Assembly: GCF_000010525.1 (NCBI RefSeq)
Contig: NC_009937.1
Location: 2,237,501-2,301,500 of the forward strand
Direction: 5' to 3'
Length of the DNA: 64,000 nucleotides
DNA from: Azorhizobium caulinodans ORS 571
Lineage (GTDB): Bacteria > Pseudomonadota > Alphaproteobacteria > Rhizobiales > Xanthobacteraceae
Below the pieces are notes generated by a model that saw only the letters and a list, made by a program, of their open reading frames with translations, had not been told where the DNA came from and ran no database searches. Every line of letters starts with the position of its first letter. Positions within the stretch are counted from its first letter, which is position 1. Made by a program: the position numbers and the translations under genes. This document shows, in pieces, positions 1 to 8,283 of the stretch.

Positions 1-24
1 GCATGCGCGGTTGTCGGGGTTGTC

Positions 25-603
25 ATGGGGTCTGACGCACTGGGTCTCGGGCCGCAGTTCACCAGTCCTTCGGAAGATCCGGCGGAACGGCCCGTCGATC
101 TCTTGGAGGTGTCAGGGGCCGTCAAGTGGTTCGATGCCGCCAAGGGCTACGGCTTCATCGTGCCCGATGACGGAGGTCCGGATGTGCTCGTGCACGTCAC
201 CTGCCTGCGCCGGGACGGCTTCACCACCGCCATGGAAGGGGCCCGCATCGTTTGCGAGGCCGTGCGCCGCTCCAAGGGTCTTCAGGCCTTCCGCGTGCTG
301 TCGCTGGACCTGTCCACCGCCGTCCAGCCCGTGCCCCAGCCCACCCGCAGCCGTGTCCATGTCGCCCCGTCCGGCGGGTTCGAGCGGGCCACGGTGAAAT
401 GGTTCAACCGCATGCGCGGCTTCGGCTTCCTTTCGAAGGGCGAGGGAACGCCGGACATCTTCGTGCATATGGAAACGCTGCGGCAGCAGGGCCTGACCGA
501 ACTGCGGCCGGGACAGAGCGTGCTGGTGCGCTATGGCGACGGCCCGAAGGGCCTCATGGCCACCGAGGTGAAGGCGGAGGACGCGCCCGCCGGCGCCCAT
601 TGA
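25..603 (+). CDS. Tandem cold-shock domain protein
   Basis: This 192-residue protein carries two cold-shock (OB-fold, single-stranded nucleic-acid-binding) domains. The first spans about residues 31-95, with the RNP1-like motif KGYGFI and RNP2-like VLVHV. The second spans about 121-185, with RGFGFL and IFVHM; each domain opens with VKWF. A short acidic/proline-rich leader precedes the first domain. Single-domain Csp proteins are about 70 residues, so this is the double-domain form common in Rhizobiales, likely an RNA chaperone or expression modulator in the cytoplasm. The ATG at 25 is the first possible start after the window edge and its ribosome site is weak, so a start slightly elsewhere is possible. 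It stands alone, 94 bases before the next gene. Confidence 0.9.
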   Translation: MGSDALGLGPQFTSPSEDPAERPVDLLEVSGAVKWFDAAKGYGFIVPDDGGPDVLVHVTCLRRDGFTTAMEGARIVCEAVRRSKGLQAFRVLSLDLSTAVQPVPQPTRSRVHVAPSGGFERATVKWFNRMRGFGFLSKGEGTPDIFVHMETLRQQGLTELRPGQSVLVRYGDGPKGLMATEVKAEDAPAGAH

Positions 604-697
604 CGCTGCGGCGCCCCGAATGGCCGGGCTCGGAGGACTTGCCAAGCCGCGCCCTTCGGCCCACACCAGCGCCAGCACTCCTCTCCAAGGGATCCCG

Positions 698-1210
698 ATG
701 ATTGGTCCGGCTGTACTGTCCCGCATGCCCTCCGGGCGTTCGGCGTGCCACCTCCTGAGCCGTCTGGCGGCGGCCTGCGTTGCGCTCTGCCTGCTGGCGT
801 TTGGCGCCGGTTCTGCCGTCCACGCCGCGAGCCTTGAGCCGGTGGAGATCGTCACCCGCAAAGGCGTGGTCATGATCGAGGTGGAGGTGGCGCGTACGCA
901 GGAACAGCGGGCCACCGGCCTCATGTACCGCAAGAGCCTGCCCGAGCGCCAAGGCATGCTGTTCGATTTCAAGAGCGACCAGCCGGTCTATATGTGGATG
1001 AAGAACACCTTCATTCCGCTCGACATGCTCTTCATCCGCGCGGATGGCTCCATCGCCCGCATCGCGGAGAATACGACGCCCTTTTCCGAGGCCACTATCT
1101 CCTCCGGCGAGCCGGTGCGGGCGGTGATCGAGATCGGCGGCGGGGAAGCCCGCAAGCTGGGCATCGCCACCGGTGACAAGGTGGGCACCCAGCTCTTCAG
1201 CGGGAACTGA
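698..1210 (+). CDS. DUF192 family exported protein
   Basis: The 170-residue product has an N-terminal hydrophobic signal segment (about residues 18-41, ending at a VHAAS-like cleavage site), so it is probably exported. A DUF192 domain follows, recognised by ERATGLMYRKSL-type sequence, then GMLFDF, the MWMKNTFIPLDMLFI core and a GGEARKLGI tail. The biochemical role of DUF192 proteins is unknown. I chose the ATG at 698 because the upstream in-frame extension is low-complexity and would bury the signal peptide. The 3' end overlaps the convergent kinase gene by 14 bases. Confidence 0.85.
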   Translation: MIGPAVLSRMPSGRSACHLLSRLAAACVALCLLAFGAGSAVHAASLEPVEIVTRKGVVMIEVEVARTQEQRATGLMYRKSLPERQGMLFDFKSDQPVYMWMKNTFIPLDMLFIRADGSIARIAENTTPFSEATISSGEPVRAVIEIGGGEARKLGIATGDKVGTQLFSGN

Positions 1211-2312
1211 TCCCGGCCTTCACGGCCGTCGGCATCACCGCAGGCGGCGTGGAGAGGCGGAAGGTCAGGCCCTCGGGCGCATAGTCGGCGGCCACGGTGC
1301 CATTGAATGCACCCGCCAGCGCCTGAAGCAGGAACGTACCGAACCCGGTACGGTTCGGCGGCTGCACCGGTGGGCCGCCGCGCTCCATCCAGTTCAAGGC
1401 GAACCCCTCGAGCGCCGGCGGATGATCGGCGCTCCATTGCACGCTGACGTGTCCGTCCGGCGTGGACAGGGCGCCGTGCTTCAGGGCATTGGCAGCCAGT
1501 TCGTTGATGGCGAGGGAGAGCGTCAGGCCCTTCTGGGGCGGGATGTCGAGTGCCGGACCTTCCAGCGTGATCTGGTTGCCGGCCGACTGATAGGGCGACA
1601 GGCTCTTGCGCAGCAGAAGTTCGATGGGCGTGCTCGCCCAGTTGGACTGCGTCAGCGCTGAATGGGCGTTGCCGAGCGCCGCGAGGCGCGCATTGAACAT
1701 GTCGCGCGCCTCGGTCAGCGAACCCGCGAAGCGGAAGGTCTGGTGGGCAATGCCGCCGACGATGGCCAGCGTGTTGCGGATGCGGTGCTCCAGCTCGCCA
1801 TTGATGAGCTTGACGTCCCGCAGCGCAGCCATCTTGCCGGTGGTCTCGATGACCGTATCCAGCATGCCGGCGACGTTGCCGTCGTCATCGAGAAGCGGGC
1901 TGTAGCAGAAGGTGAAATAGGCGTGCTCGGGCTGCCCGTTACGCTCGATTACGAGGGGGAAATCCTCGATGAAGGTGGCTTCTCCCGCGAAGGCCTTCTG
2001 CTGGATGGCCTCCACCTGCGGCCACACCTCGCTCCAGATCTCGTTGAACGGGCGGCCGAGCGGCGCCGGCTTGCTGCCGAGGATGGGCAGGAACGCGTCG
2101 TTATAGAGGGTCGTCAGCGACGGGCCCCAGATCACCGCCTTGGGAAAGTGCGAGGCCAGCATGAGGCCGACGGCACTGCGCAAGGAGACGGGCCAGCTTG
2201 AGATCGGGCCGAGCGGGGTCGTGGACCAGTCGAAAGCACGGATCGCCCCCGGCATCTGTCCCGGTGCTCTGAGAAAAGCATACTCGACGTCGCTACCGGC
2301 AGAGGTCCGCAT
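1197..2312 (-). CDS. HWE-type PAS sensor histidine kinase
   Basis: This 371-residue protein has no membrane segment and is a soluble sensor kinase. Residues about 25-160 form a PAS-like sensor region (TPLGPISSWP, then a PAS core ending in TVIETT). Next comes the HWE-family dimerisation/phosphoacceptor region with ELEHRIRNTLAIVGGIAHQT, His in the EHR triplet being the likely phosphorylation site. The ATP-binding part shows the family's N box (AINELAANALKHGAL) and the WMERGGP motif that names the HWE group. HWE kinases are typical of Rhizobiales and often act in light or general stress signalling. No response regulator lies next to it, so its partner is probably encoded elsewhere. Confidence 0.88.
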   Translation of the reverse strand: MRTSAGSDVEYAFLRAPGQMPGAIRAFDWSTTPLGPISSWPVSLRSAVGLMLASHFPKAVIWGPSLTTLYNDAFLPILGSKPAPLGRPFNEIWSEVWPQVEAIQQKAFAGEATFIEDFPLVIERNGQPEHAYFTFCYSPLLDDDGNVAGMLDTVIETTGKMAALRDVKLINGELEHRIRNTLAIVGGIAHQTFRFAGSLTEARDMFNARLAALGNAHSALTQSNWASTPIELLLRKSLSPYQSAGNQITLEGPALDIPPQKGLTLSLAINELAANALKHGALSTPDGHVSVQWSADHPPALEGFALNWMERGGPPVQPPNRTGFGTFLLQALAGAFNGTVAADYAPEGLTFRLSTPPAVMPTAVKAGISSR

Positions 2313-2428
2313 CGTTTCTTCAATCCCGCGTGCGGGAGATCACCCCGGACACTGTGAAGACAGCTATGGCACCGCTGGGGCCGGAGGCGCAAGGGCGAAG
2401 CCGGCAGGCACACGTGGCGAGGCTTCGC

Positions 2429-2740
2429 TCACCACAGGGTGGCGGCTGCCGCTCCGACCATCTGGATGCATGTTCCCGCCGCAAGGCAGCAGAAGCCGAT
2501 GGTGGCGGCATGGGTCTGGTTCATCAGGGCATGAACCATGGTCATTTCCGGAGACTCCCCGTTTTCGCGGACCGTGCCGTCGGCATTGCGGGCTTTCGCC
2601 GGATAATCGAGGCCCATGAAGGCGGATTTTCCGACGATGAGTGCACCGAAACAGGCAATGAAGAGCCCGACCACGACGATAGCGGCAGGAATATCCAGCA
2701 CGATACAGCTCCGCGCCCGTTTTATGACCGGTATCATCAT
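2429..2740 (-). CDS. Small two-helix membrane protein, unknown function
   Basis: A 103-residue protein I do not recognise. It has two hydrophobic stretches likely to span the membrane (about residues 12-36 and 78-101), joined by a hydrophilic loop containing NADGTVRENGESPEM. Codon use resembles the neighbours. It lies upstream of the HWE kinase on the same strand with a gap of 116 bases, so co-transcription is possible but not shown. The ATG has an immediate second ATG; either could serve. It could also be a spurious reading frame, but the clean transmembrane pattern argues for a real gene. Confidence 0.55.
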   Translation of the reverse strand: MMIPVIKRARSCIVLDIPAAIVVVGLFIACFGALIVGKSAFMGLDYPAKARNADGTVRENGESPEMTMVHALMNQTHAATIGFCCLAAGTCIQMVGAAAATLW

Positions 2741-3076
2741 CCCATTGCTAGCTGTCGTGAAGCTGGCTTTCCTCTAGACCGGTTCAGCTTAGTCTCCGGA
2801 CCGGCTCCTTTTTGGTCGGAAGCTTTCGGCGCGCCCGTCGTAATTGGGAACAACACAAAGGCGGCTTTAACGGTCAGGCCACTGATGAAAAGATGCTCAT
2901 TTTCTGGCGTTGGCCCGGTTTGCCGTCTGCCTGAACGGCGATCGTCTGCATACGGACGAGGGCATCACCTGTGCATGACGTGTGTGTTCGTGGCCGGGTG
3001 GGTCTCGCGCCGGTCGCCTTCGTTGCCAGCGGATCGCCGGGTGCTCTAGAGTGCCGCAGCTTCAGGCTGGCGTGAG
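2741..3076. other. Divergent intergenic region
   Basis: No convincing gene lies in these 336 bases. The region separates the minus-strand membrane protein from the plus-strand response regulator and is slightly less GC-rich than the genes around it, so promoters for both sides are expected here. I could not identify a clear -35/-10 pair or operator. Confidence 0.5.
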
Positions 3077-3745
3077 ATGCGGCTCCTTCTTGTCGAAGAT
3101 AATCTTGAACTCGCCGAGTGGCTGGCGAAGATCCTGCGGCGGGACAATTTCGTCGTGGACGTGCTGCATGACGGCGAGGCGGCCGATCACGCGCTGAGCC
3201 TCGAAACCTATGATCTCGTCATCCTCGATTTGACCTTGCCCGGCATGAGCGGCCTCCATCTGCTGCGTCGCCTGCGCGGGCGCAACGACGCCGTGCCGGT
3301 TATCATCCTCACCGCCAATGCCAGCCTCGACGGGCGCGTCGCCGGGCTCGACGAGGGCGCGGACGACTATCTGGCGAAGCCTTTCGACATGGCGGAGCTT
3401 GAGGCCCGTATCCGGGTGCAACTGCGCCGCTCTGCCCGGCGGGCCGATCCGATCATAACCTGCGGTGGGCTGGCCTTCGACACCAAGACCCGCCAGTTCC
3501 GCCTGGGGGAGGCGCCGCTCAGCCTCACACCGCGCGAGCATGCGGTGCTGGAGGCGCTGCTGGTGAAGACCGGCCAGACGGTGAGCAAGGCGCAGCTGTC
3601 CCAGACCATCTTCGGCCTCGATGATCTCGCCGATCCCAGCGCCATCGAAATCTATGTGCACCGGCTGCGCCGCAAGCTGGAGGGCAGTGACGTCTCCATC
3701 GTCACCTTGCGTGGCCTCGGCTACCTGCTGCGCCATGCGCATTAA
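3077..3745 (+). CDS. OmpR/TctD-type response regulator
   Basis: The 222-residue product has a receiver domain (residues about 1-115) with the acidic pair E7/D8, phospho-acceptor D51 in VILDL, T79 and K101 in LAKPF. A winged-helix DNA-binding domain of the OmpR type follows (about 125-220), ending in the TLRGLGYLL signature. It overlaps the start of the kinase gene by 11 bases, so the two are translationally coupled. Among OmpR regulators it resembles TctD/QseB-like proteins, which often control organic-acid uptake. The NitT/TauT-type importer that ends tail to tail with this pair is a reasonable target, but that is inference. Confidence 0.92.
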   Translation: MRLLLVEDNLELAEWLAKILRRDNFVVDVLHDGEAADHALSLETYDLVILDLTLPGMSGLHLLRRLRGRNDAVPVIILTANASLDGRVAGLDEGADDYLAKPFDMAELEARIRVQLRRSARRADPIITCGGLAFDTKTRQFRLGEAPLSLTPREHAVLEALLVKTGQTVSKAQLSQTIFGLDDLADPSAIEIYVHRLRRKLEGSDVSIVTLRGLGYLLRHAH

Positions 3746-5114
3746 GAGCCTGCGCCTCCAGCTTCTGTGCTGGCTCCTGCTGCCGCTCGCGGGGCTCATG
3801 GCGCTCAATGTCTGGACGAGCTTCCGGCAGGCGCGGAGCACCGCCGATCTCGTCACCGACCGCACGCTGGACGCTGCCGCGCGCGCCGTCGCCGAGGATG
3901 TGCGGGTGGATCGCGGTGTCATCGACGCGGTCGTGCCGCCGGTCGCGCTGGAGATGTTCGACACGGGTCATCGGGACCGCGTCTATTACCGGGTGGATAC
4001 CGACGCCGGGCGTCTTCTCGTGGGCTATCCGGATCTGCCCGTCACGTCCGAACGCCTGAAGGACGGCATCCCCGCGCATTTTGCCGACACCTATCGCGGC
4101 GAGCCCCTGCGCCTCGCGGCCCTGCGCTACCCCGTGGTGGGCGCCGGCGACGGCGAGCGCATCGTGGTGGTGGTGGGCGTCACTCTCGCCGGCCACGGCG
4201 CCATGGTGCGGGAATTGTGGGTGGGCGGCATGGTCCGGCAACTGCTGCTGCTGGTGGCGGCGGCGTTTCTCGTTCTGCTTGGCCTGCGGAGGGGCCTCGC
4301 CCCTTTGATGCGTCTGCGCGACGCTGTGCGCGACCGTGACCGGAACGACCTCACGCCCATCTCGGACACTGCCGTGCAGAGCGAGCTGCGTCCGCTGGTC
4401 GAAGCCCTCAACGCCTATATGGGCCGCGTGGAGGGGCAGATGGCGGCCCAGCGGCGCTTCGTGGCCAATGCGGCGCATCAGTTGCGCACGCCGCTGGCCC
4501 TGCTGGCGACGCAGGCCACCTTCGCCCGCCGCTCCGGCAATGGCGTGGAACGGGACCAGGCACTGGCGGGCGTCGAGGAATCCACCCGTCGCCTCGCCCG
4601 CCTCGCGGCGCAACTCCTCACCTTGTCCCGGGCCGAGCCCGGCGGCCGGCGGCCGCGGGACGAGGTGATCGACCTCGCCGATTCCACCCGGCGGGTGATG
4701 GAAGGCCTCGCGGATTTTGCCATCGAGCGCGGCATTGATCTCGGGCTCGACGTGCTCTCAGAAGCAACAGCCGCAGGGGACGGCGCCATGCTGCGCGAGG
4801 CGATCGTGAACCTCGTAGACAATGCACTGCGCTACACACCGACGGAAGGCACCGTGACAGTCACCGTCTCGGGCGGCCCTGACGGTGCGGTCCTGGTGGT
4901 GGAAGATTCCGGGCCAGGCATCCCCCCAGAGGAGCGGGAGCGGGTATTCGAGCGCTTCTATCGCCTGCCGGGCACGCCCGGGGATGGGTCCGGCATCGGT
5001 CTTTCCATCGTGCGAGAGGTGGTGGAGGGGGCAGGCGGCCACCTTGTGCTCGGCACCTCGGTGGCGGGCGGCCTGAGGGTGGAGATGCATCTGCCGGAAG
5101 CCACGCCCGATTGA
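3735..5114 (+). CDS. TctE-like sensor histidine kinase
   Basis: This 459-residue inner-membrane kinase has an N-terminal transmembrane helix (about residues 7-27), a periplasmic 2CSK_N-type sensor region (about 28-160), a second helix (about 162-185), a HAMP-like linker and a HisKA domain with H248 in AAHQLRTPL. The ATPase domain follows, with an N box (NLVDNALRY), G1 (VEDSGPGIP) and G2 (GSGIGLSIV). The start at 3735 is the first ATG giving a sensible leader (MRIKSLRLQ) and overlaps the response-regulator stop. The architecture matches TctE-like kinases that sense small carboxylates, but the ligand cannot be read from the sequence. Confidence 0.92.
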   Translation: MRIKSLRLQLLCWLLLPLAGLMALNVWTSFRQARSTADLVTDRTLDAAARAVAEDVRVDRGVIDAVVPPVALEMFDTGHRDRVYYRVDTDAGRLLVGYPDLPVTSERLKDGIPAHFADTYRGEPLRLAALRYPVVGAGDGERIVVVVGVTLAGHGAMVRELWVGGMVRQLLLLVAAAFLVLLGLRRGLAPLMRLRDAVRDRDRNDLTPISDTAVQSELRPLVEALNAYMGRVEGQMAAQRRFVANAAHQLRTPLALLATQATFARRSGNGVERDQALAGVEESTRRLARLAAQLLTLSRAEPGGRRPRDEVIDLADSTRRVMEGLADFAIERGIDLGLDVLSEATAAGDGAMLREAIVNLVDNALRYTPTEGTVTVTVSGGPDGAVLVVEDSGPGIPPEERERVFERFYRLPGTPGDGSGIGLSIVREVVEGAGGHLVLGTSVAGGLRVEMHLPEATPD

Positions 5115-5132
5115 GCGTGCAGTCTCGCAGAC

Positions 5133-5160
5133 GAAAATGGCCGGGGAGGCCCCCGGCCAT
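5133..5160. terminator. Bidirectional terminator hairpin between convergent operons
   Basis: A perfect 10-bp stem, ATGGCCGGGG paired with CCCCGGCCAT (5137-5146 and 5151-5160), has a 4-base loop. Read on the minus strand it is followed by TTTTCG, so it best fits the end of the minus-strand ABC operon. It also sits just after the kinase stop and may serve both sides. Confidence 0.75.
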
Positions 5161-5189
5161 GGATGACGCGATACGGGAGAGGGCTTGCC

Positions 5190-6074
5190 TCAGTTCTGCT
5201 CGTGGAACGGAACGGGACGCCACTTCACGAGGCGGTTCTCCACCAGCGTGATGAGGAATTCCATCACCAGCGCCAGCACGGCGAGGATGATCATGGCGGC
5301 GAACACGCCATTGGCGTTGAACGCGCCCTGGGCGGTGGCGATGAGCAGGCCGACGCCCTGCTTGGCCCCGAGGAATTCGCCCACCACCGCGCCCACCAGC
5401 GCGAAGCCGAAGGAGACGTGCAGCGAGGCGAGGATCCAGCTCATGGCCGAGGGAATGATGACGGTCGTGGTGATCTTGAAGGGGGAGGCGCCGAGGATCT
5501 GCGCATTGGCGATCATCGCCCGGTCCGCCTCGCGCACGCCCTGGAAGGCGTTGGCGAAGACCACGAAGAACACCATCACCACGGCGAGCGCCACCTTGGA
5601 GGGCATGCCGAGGCCGAGCGCGATGATGAAGATGGAGCCCAGCACGACGCGCGGAATGGAATTGGCGATCTTGATATAGATGGAGAAGACGTCCGCCAGC
5701 AGCTTGTTGCGGCCGAGCAGGATGCCGCACACGACGCCGCCCACGGCGCCGATGATGAAGCCGAGGACGGTTTCCTCCAGCGTCACCACGATCTGCGTCC
5801 ACAGCGGGCCCTGCGAGGTGCCCTCGGTGATCCAGATCCAGATCTGGTCGGCAATGCCCGAGGGGCTGGCGAAGAAGAAGGGATCGATGAAGCCGGTCTC
5901 GGCGCCGATCTCCCAGAAGCCGAGCACGGCCACGAGGATGGCGATGCGCAGGGTGATGACGAGCGTGCGCCGGGCCTTGATGCGGGCGCGGGCCTTGGCC
6001 TCGATCTCGGCCTCGGAGGGAATGGCGCGGGGCGCGGGGGCGGCGGCAGCCACGGGCTGGGCGGTCATGGTCAT
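5190..6074 (-). CDS. NitT/TauT-type ABC permease (importer A)
   Basis: The 294-residue membrane protein has about six hydrophobic helices after a cytosolic leader that ends in a basic run (ARARIKARR). The EAA-type loop that contacts the ATPase is visible (residues about 190-215, ADRAMIANAQILGASPFK). The GAVVGEFLGAKQGVG segment is characteristic of SsuC/TauC-like permeases. The start at 6074 is chosen because the upstream in-frame extension is arginine-rich non-gene-like sequence and overlaps the ATPase gene. It is the last gene of the SBP-ATPase-permease operon, 17 bases after the ATPase stop. Confidence 0.93.
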   Translation of the reverse strand: MTMTAQPVAAAAPAPRAIPSEAEIEAKARARIKARRTLVITLRIAILVAVLGFWEIGAETGFIDPFFFASPSGIADQIWIWITEGTSQGPLWTQIVVTLEETVLGFIIGAVGGVVCGILLGRNKLLADVFSIYIKIANSIPRVVLGSIFIIALGLGMPSKVALAVVMVFFVVFANAFQGVREADRAMIANAQILGASPFKITTTVIIPSAMSWILASLHVSFGFALVGAVVGEFLGAKQGVGLLIATAQGAFNANGVFAAMIILAVLALVMEFLITLVENRLVKWRPVPFHEQN

Positions 6075-6091
6075 GGAGGGCTCCCGTTCGC

Positions 6092-6949
6092 TCAGTGGCC
6101 GGTCTTGAGCGTGCGCTGCTGGCCGATCTGCACTTCCTCGCGCAGGTCGTTCCAGATGACGCGGCACTTCTCGACGAAGGCGGCGTCGTAGCGGATCTCC
6201 TCCATCACGCGCGGCCGGGGCAGGTCGATGTGATAGACGCTCTTCACCGTGGCGGGGCCGGCGGTCAGCACATAGACCTTGTCGGCCAGCGCCACCGCCT
6301 CCTCCAGATCGTGGGTCACGAACACCACCGAGGCGCCGGAGCCGGACCACAGGCTCAGAAGCTCGTCCTGCATCAGCGTGCGGGTCTGTACGTCGAGCGC
6401 CGAGAAGGGCTCGTCCATGAGCAGGATCTTCGGCTCGTTGATGAAGGTCTGGGCGAGGGCGACGCGCTTGCGCATGCCGCCCGAGAGCTGGTGAGGATAG
6501 TGCTTTTCGAAGCGCGCGAGGCCGACGCGGGCGATCCAGTCGCGCGCCTTCTCATAGGCCTGCGCCTTCGGCATGCCGCGATAGATCGGGCCGGCGGCCA
6601 CATTGTCGAGCACGGAGCGCCAGGGAAAGAGCGCGTCCGCCTGGAAGACGAAGCCGACGTCCTTGTGGATGCCGGTGACCGCGCCGCCCATGACGCGGAC
6701 TTCGCCCGCGCTCGGCTTGGCAAGGCCAGTGACGAGATTGAGCGTCGTGGACTTGCCGCAGCCGGTGGGCCCGACCACGCAGGCAAACTCGCCGCGATCC
6801 ACCGTCATGGTGAAATCGTGCAGCGCCGTCATGGACTTGCCGTCCGGCGTCAGGAACCGGCGGGTGACGTTTTCAAGCTCGATGGCCGGGCTCGGTGCGG
6901 CGGCCGGCAGGACCGGCGGGTGGGTCGCCTCAAGGGTCTGAAGAGACAT
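6092..6949 (-). CDS. NitT/TauT-type ABC ATPase (importer A)
   Basis: A 285-residue nucleotide-binding subunit. Walker A reads GPTGCGKST, the Q loop is VFQADALFPW, the signature is LSGGMRKRVAL, Walker B is ILLMDEPFSALD and the switch histidine lies in FVTHDLEEA. It powers uptake through the adjacent permease. The family (SsuB/TauB/NrtD-like) carries nitrate, sulfonates, pyrimidine precursors and related small solutes; the substrate here is not evident. The start at 6949 follows a ribosome site reading GAGGGGAGG-like on the minus strand and lies 115 bases downstream of the binding-protein gene. Confidence 0.93.
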   Translation of the reverse strand: MSLQTLEATHPPVLPAAAPSPAIELENVTRRFLTPDGKSMTALHDFTMTVDRGEFACVVGPTGCGKSTTLNLVTGLAKPSAGEVRVMGGAVTGIHKDVGFVFQADALFPWRSVLDNVAAGPIYRGMPKAQAYEKARDWIARVGLARFEKHYPHQLSGGMRKRVALAQTFINEPKILLMDEPFSALDVQTRTLMQDELLSLWSGSGASVVFVTHDLEEAVALADKVYVLTAGPATVKSVYHIDLPRPRVMEEIRYDAAFVEKCRVIWNDLREEVQIGQQRTLKTGH

Positions 6950-7012
6950 GCGTTTCCTCCCCTCGCCGGCGTGACACGCGGCGAGCCTCTGGTTTGGGAA
7001 TTTCTGGCTGGA

Positions 7013-7048
7013 CGGCGCCGGCGGTCTCAGGTGGAGCGGCCGGCGCCG
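7013..7048 (-). promoter_or_regulatory. Intercistronic hairpin after binding-protein gene A
   Basis: CGGCGCCGGC (7013-7022) pairs perfectly with GCCGGCGCCG (7039-7048) across a 16-base loop. It lies just after the binding-protein stop and before the ATPase start. No U-tract follows, so it more likely protects the upstream mRNA segment or causes partial attenuation than ends transcription. Confidence 0.5.
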
Positions 7049-7064
7049 AGGACGGCTTAAAGCC

Positions 7065-8111
7065 TCAGTTGCCGAGGGCCTTGGCCGCGTTGTCCACGAA
7101 GCTCGTGGTGTAGGTCTTGGACAGGTCGATCTGCTTGCCCTGCACGTTCTTGGCAAAGGCCTGGAGCACCTTCAGCACCGTCTCAGGCCCGTCCTTCGGC
7201 ATGCGGCCGTCGGGGGTGAACTGCGCCTTCCCCGCGGCGAGACCCTGAATGTAGAGGTCCTTGTCGCCGACGTAATAATCCTTGGGCATCTTGTCGGCGA
7301 TCTCCGCCGCCGAATGGCTGGCGATGAAGCGCATGGTCTTCACGAAGGCATTGGCGAGTTTCTGCGCCTCGTCGGGATGGGCGTCGAGCCAGGACTGCTG
7401 CACATAGAAGGAGGCCGCCGGATAAGGCCCGCCGAGCGCCGCTGCCGTCATTTCCGGCGTGCGCATGTCGACGAGGATCTTCGCCTGCCCGGTCTTGAGC
7501 AGCTGACCGATGGTCGGTTCCGTTGTCATGCCGGACTGGATCTGGTCCTGCTTCATGGCGGCGATGAAGGTGTTGCCGGCACCCACCGGCAGCAGCGTGT
7601 AATCGCCGGCTTTCAGCCCGCCGCGCGAGGCGAGATAGCGGGTGAGGAAGTCGGTGGAGGAGCCGAGGCCGGTCACGCCCAGCGTCCGGCCCTTGAAGTC
7701 CGCCGGAGACTTGATCTCATCGGCATACTTCGTGGAGACGAGCTGCACCTCACCGGGCGCCTGGCTGAACTGTACGATGGATTTCAGGTACTTGCCCTTC
7801 GCCTGAAGGTCGATGGTGTGGTCATAGAAGCCCACCACGCCATGCACGGCGCCCGCGAGCAGCTCATTCTCGGCCTCGACGCCGGCGCGGGAATTGATCA
7901 GCTCGACATCGAGCCCTTCATCCTTGAAATAGCCGAGCTCGCGGGTGAGGGCGGCGGGCAGATAGATCTGCTTCTCCATGCCGCCGACGATGATGGTGAG
8001 CTTTTCGGCGAAGGCGCCGGACGAGGCCATAAGGCCCGTGGCAAGAGCGAGGGTGCCGACAAACGCCTTGAGGCGCGATCCCGCCTTGCGGGATGCACGG
8101 AATGTGGACAT
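7065..8111 (-). CDS. NMT1/SsuA-like periplasmic binding protein (importer A)
   Basis: The 348-residue product begins with a Sec signal peptide (basic leader SRLKAF, hydrophobic core, ASSGAFAEK cleavage region). A NitT/TauT binding-protein fold follows: LTIIVGG, YFKDEGLDVELI, then FKGRTLGVTGLGSSTDFL. It captures the substrate for importer A. It is the first gene of the operon, and 172 bases separate its start from the divergent amidohydrolase gene, suggesting shared control. NMT1-like proteins bind thiamine-pyrimidine precursors, sulfonates or aromatics. The amidohydrolase next door makes a nitrogenous ring compound possible here, but this is inference. Confidence 0.92.
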   Translation of the reverse strand: MSTFRASRKAGSRLKAFVGTLALATGLMASSGAFAEKLTIIVGGMEKQIYLPAALTRELGYFKDEGLDVELINSRAGVEAENELLAGAVHGVVGFYDHTIDLQAKGKYLKSIVQFSQAPGEVQLVSTKYADEIKSPADFKGRTLGVTGLGSSTDFLTRYLASRGGLKAGDYTLLPVGAGNTFIAAMKQDQIQSGMTTEPTIGQLLKTGQAKILVDMRTPEMTAAALGGPYPAASFYVQQSWLDAHPDEAQKLANAFVKTMRFIASHSAAEIADKMPKDYYVGDKDLYIQGLAAGKAQFTPDGRMPKDGPETVLKVLQAFAKNVQGKQIDLSKTYTTSFVDNAAKALGN

Positions 8112-8283
8112 GGCTGGGCCTTCCCTTGGGGGCGATATTCGCCCGCGTTTCCTCAAATGATGGTGCCTTGCGGCATTCTTCTCTTGGTTCGGCTTTCTGC
8201 CGTATGAACCTTTTACCCGAAGGAAGCTTTCAGTCGGCTTTCAGTCGCGGGCCGCAGGTGGAATGAGCAGGGAGTACGGGAGA

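Noticed and set aside
5137-5160. Third REP-like element
   Set aside because: The core ATGGCCGGGG/CCCCGGCCAT resembles the repeat at 35.5 kb, but the TTCGTC and CCACG flanks are missing and a U-tract marks it as a terminator.
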